The position numbers and the translations under genes were made by a program. From NCBI GenBank assembly GCA_014360055.1, contig JACIYH010000010.1, positions 1 to 52,765 on the forward strand: a stretch of DNA of 52,765 nt. Direction: 5' to 3'. The notes under the pieces are model-generated. The model was given only the letters and a program-made list of their open reading frames with translations, was not told where the DNA came from and did not search any database. Shown here piece by piece: positions 52,660-52,765 of the stretch (positions are counted from its first letter, which is position 1; each line of letters opens with the position of its first letter). The DNA is from Bacillota bacterium (GTDB taxonomy: Bacteria; Bacillota; Sulfobacillia; JACIYH01).

Positions 52660-52765
52660 TTACATACCAACATTACCTGAAAAGGGGGCAGGGGATTCTT
52701 GTTGACGGCAGGGGGTGGCAGCTCTAGGTCGCCCTGGGCCGGGGTGACTTTTCCGGACGTTCCCT
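52660..52765 (-). CDS. Possible C-terminal end of a gene entering from the right edge
   Basis: On the minus strand a frame open from the right edge encodes about 34 residues (Gly-Thr-Ser-Gly-Lys-Val-Thr-Pro ... Asn-Val-Gly-Met) and ends with TAA at 52660-52662. Codons in the outer part have GC-rich third positions like the neighbours. The piece is too short to identify, and all three frames here are fairly open. The remaining bases 52568-52659 show no clear promoter. Confidence 0.25.
   Translation of the reverse strand, partial: GNVRKSHPGPGRPRAATPCRQQESPAPFSGNVGM

Overview
The window comes from a high-GC Gram-positive bacterium of the Bacillota, most like high-GC Clostridia/Moorellia or Limnochordia-type lineages. 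Supporting signs are good Shine-Dalgarno sites in front of many GTG and TTG starts, extended -10 promoters, the relA-dtd-hydrolase-hisS-aspS neighbourhood, a ydaO-type c-di-AMP riboswitch, and a sigma-54 fatty-acid regulon. The exact taxon cannot be fixed from the sequence. I see no phage, insertion sequence or CRISPR array; most of this is chromosomal core with accessory metabolism.

Layout. (a) 1-5.1 kb: a lipoprotein-like gene cut by the left edge and a small exported protein; divergently, a molybdopterin oxidoreductase under a promoter that carries a perfect palindrome; then rarA and threonine aldolase on the minus strand. (b) 5.2-19.9 kb: a stress and sugar region. It holds a proline-rich small heat-shock protein, galT with an internal triplication, the DUF5752-treT pair (trehalose synthase), a complete carbohydrate ABC transporter, and a minus-strand operon otsA-otsB-mscS-clcA. 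That operon starts at a TTGACA promoter, runs through a c-di-AMP riboswitch and an intrinsic terminator, and so joins trehalose synthesis, a mechanosensitive channel and a ClC chloride transporter. A short leader ORF spanning a terminator-like hairpin lies between mscS and clcA. (c) 20.0-30.4 kb (minus strand): acetyl-CoA hydrolase/transferase, thioredoxin, a 6S RNA, aspS, hisS, DppA-type D-aminopeptidase, an MBL hydrolase, dtd, relA and a LapA-like membrane protein. (d) 30.6-37.5 kb: a ChlI/MoxR-type AAA+ ATPase with a VWA partner, a lone LutC-like protein, a cupin, a ROK sugar kinase and a MATE exporter. (e) 37.5-44.9 kb: a sigma-54 promoter, two CoA-transferase subunits, an AtoE-type short-chain fatty acid carrier, and an AtoS/AtoC-like kinase and sigma-54 activator. 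(f) 45-52.8 kb: a VapBC module, DUF2642 protein, two-gene ABC exporter, tRNA-Asn, patatin, several small genes, and two gene remnants.

How the parts work together. Region b reads as an osmotic-stress locus with two independent trehalose routes (TreT and OtsAB), sugar uptake, and ion and pressure channels under second-messenger control. Region e reads as a self-contained unit for sensing, importing and CoA-activating a short organic acid. Functions are inferred from motifs read by eye; no database search was run.
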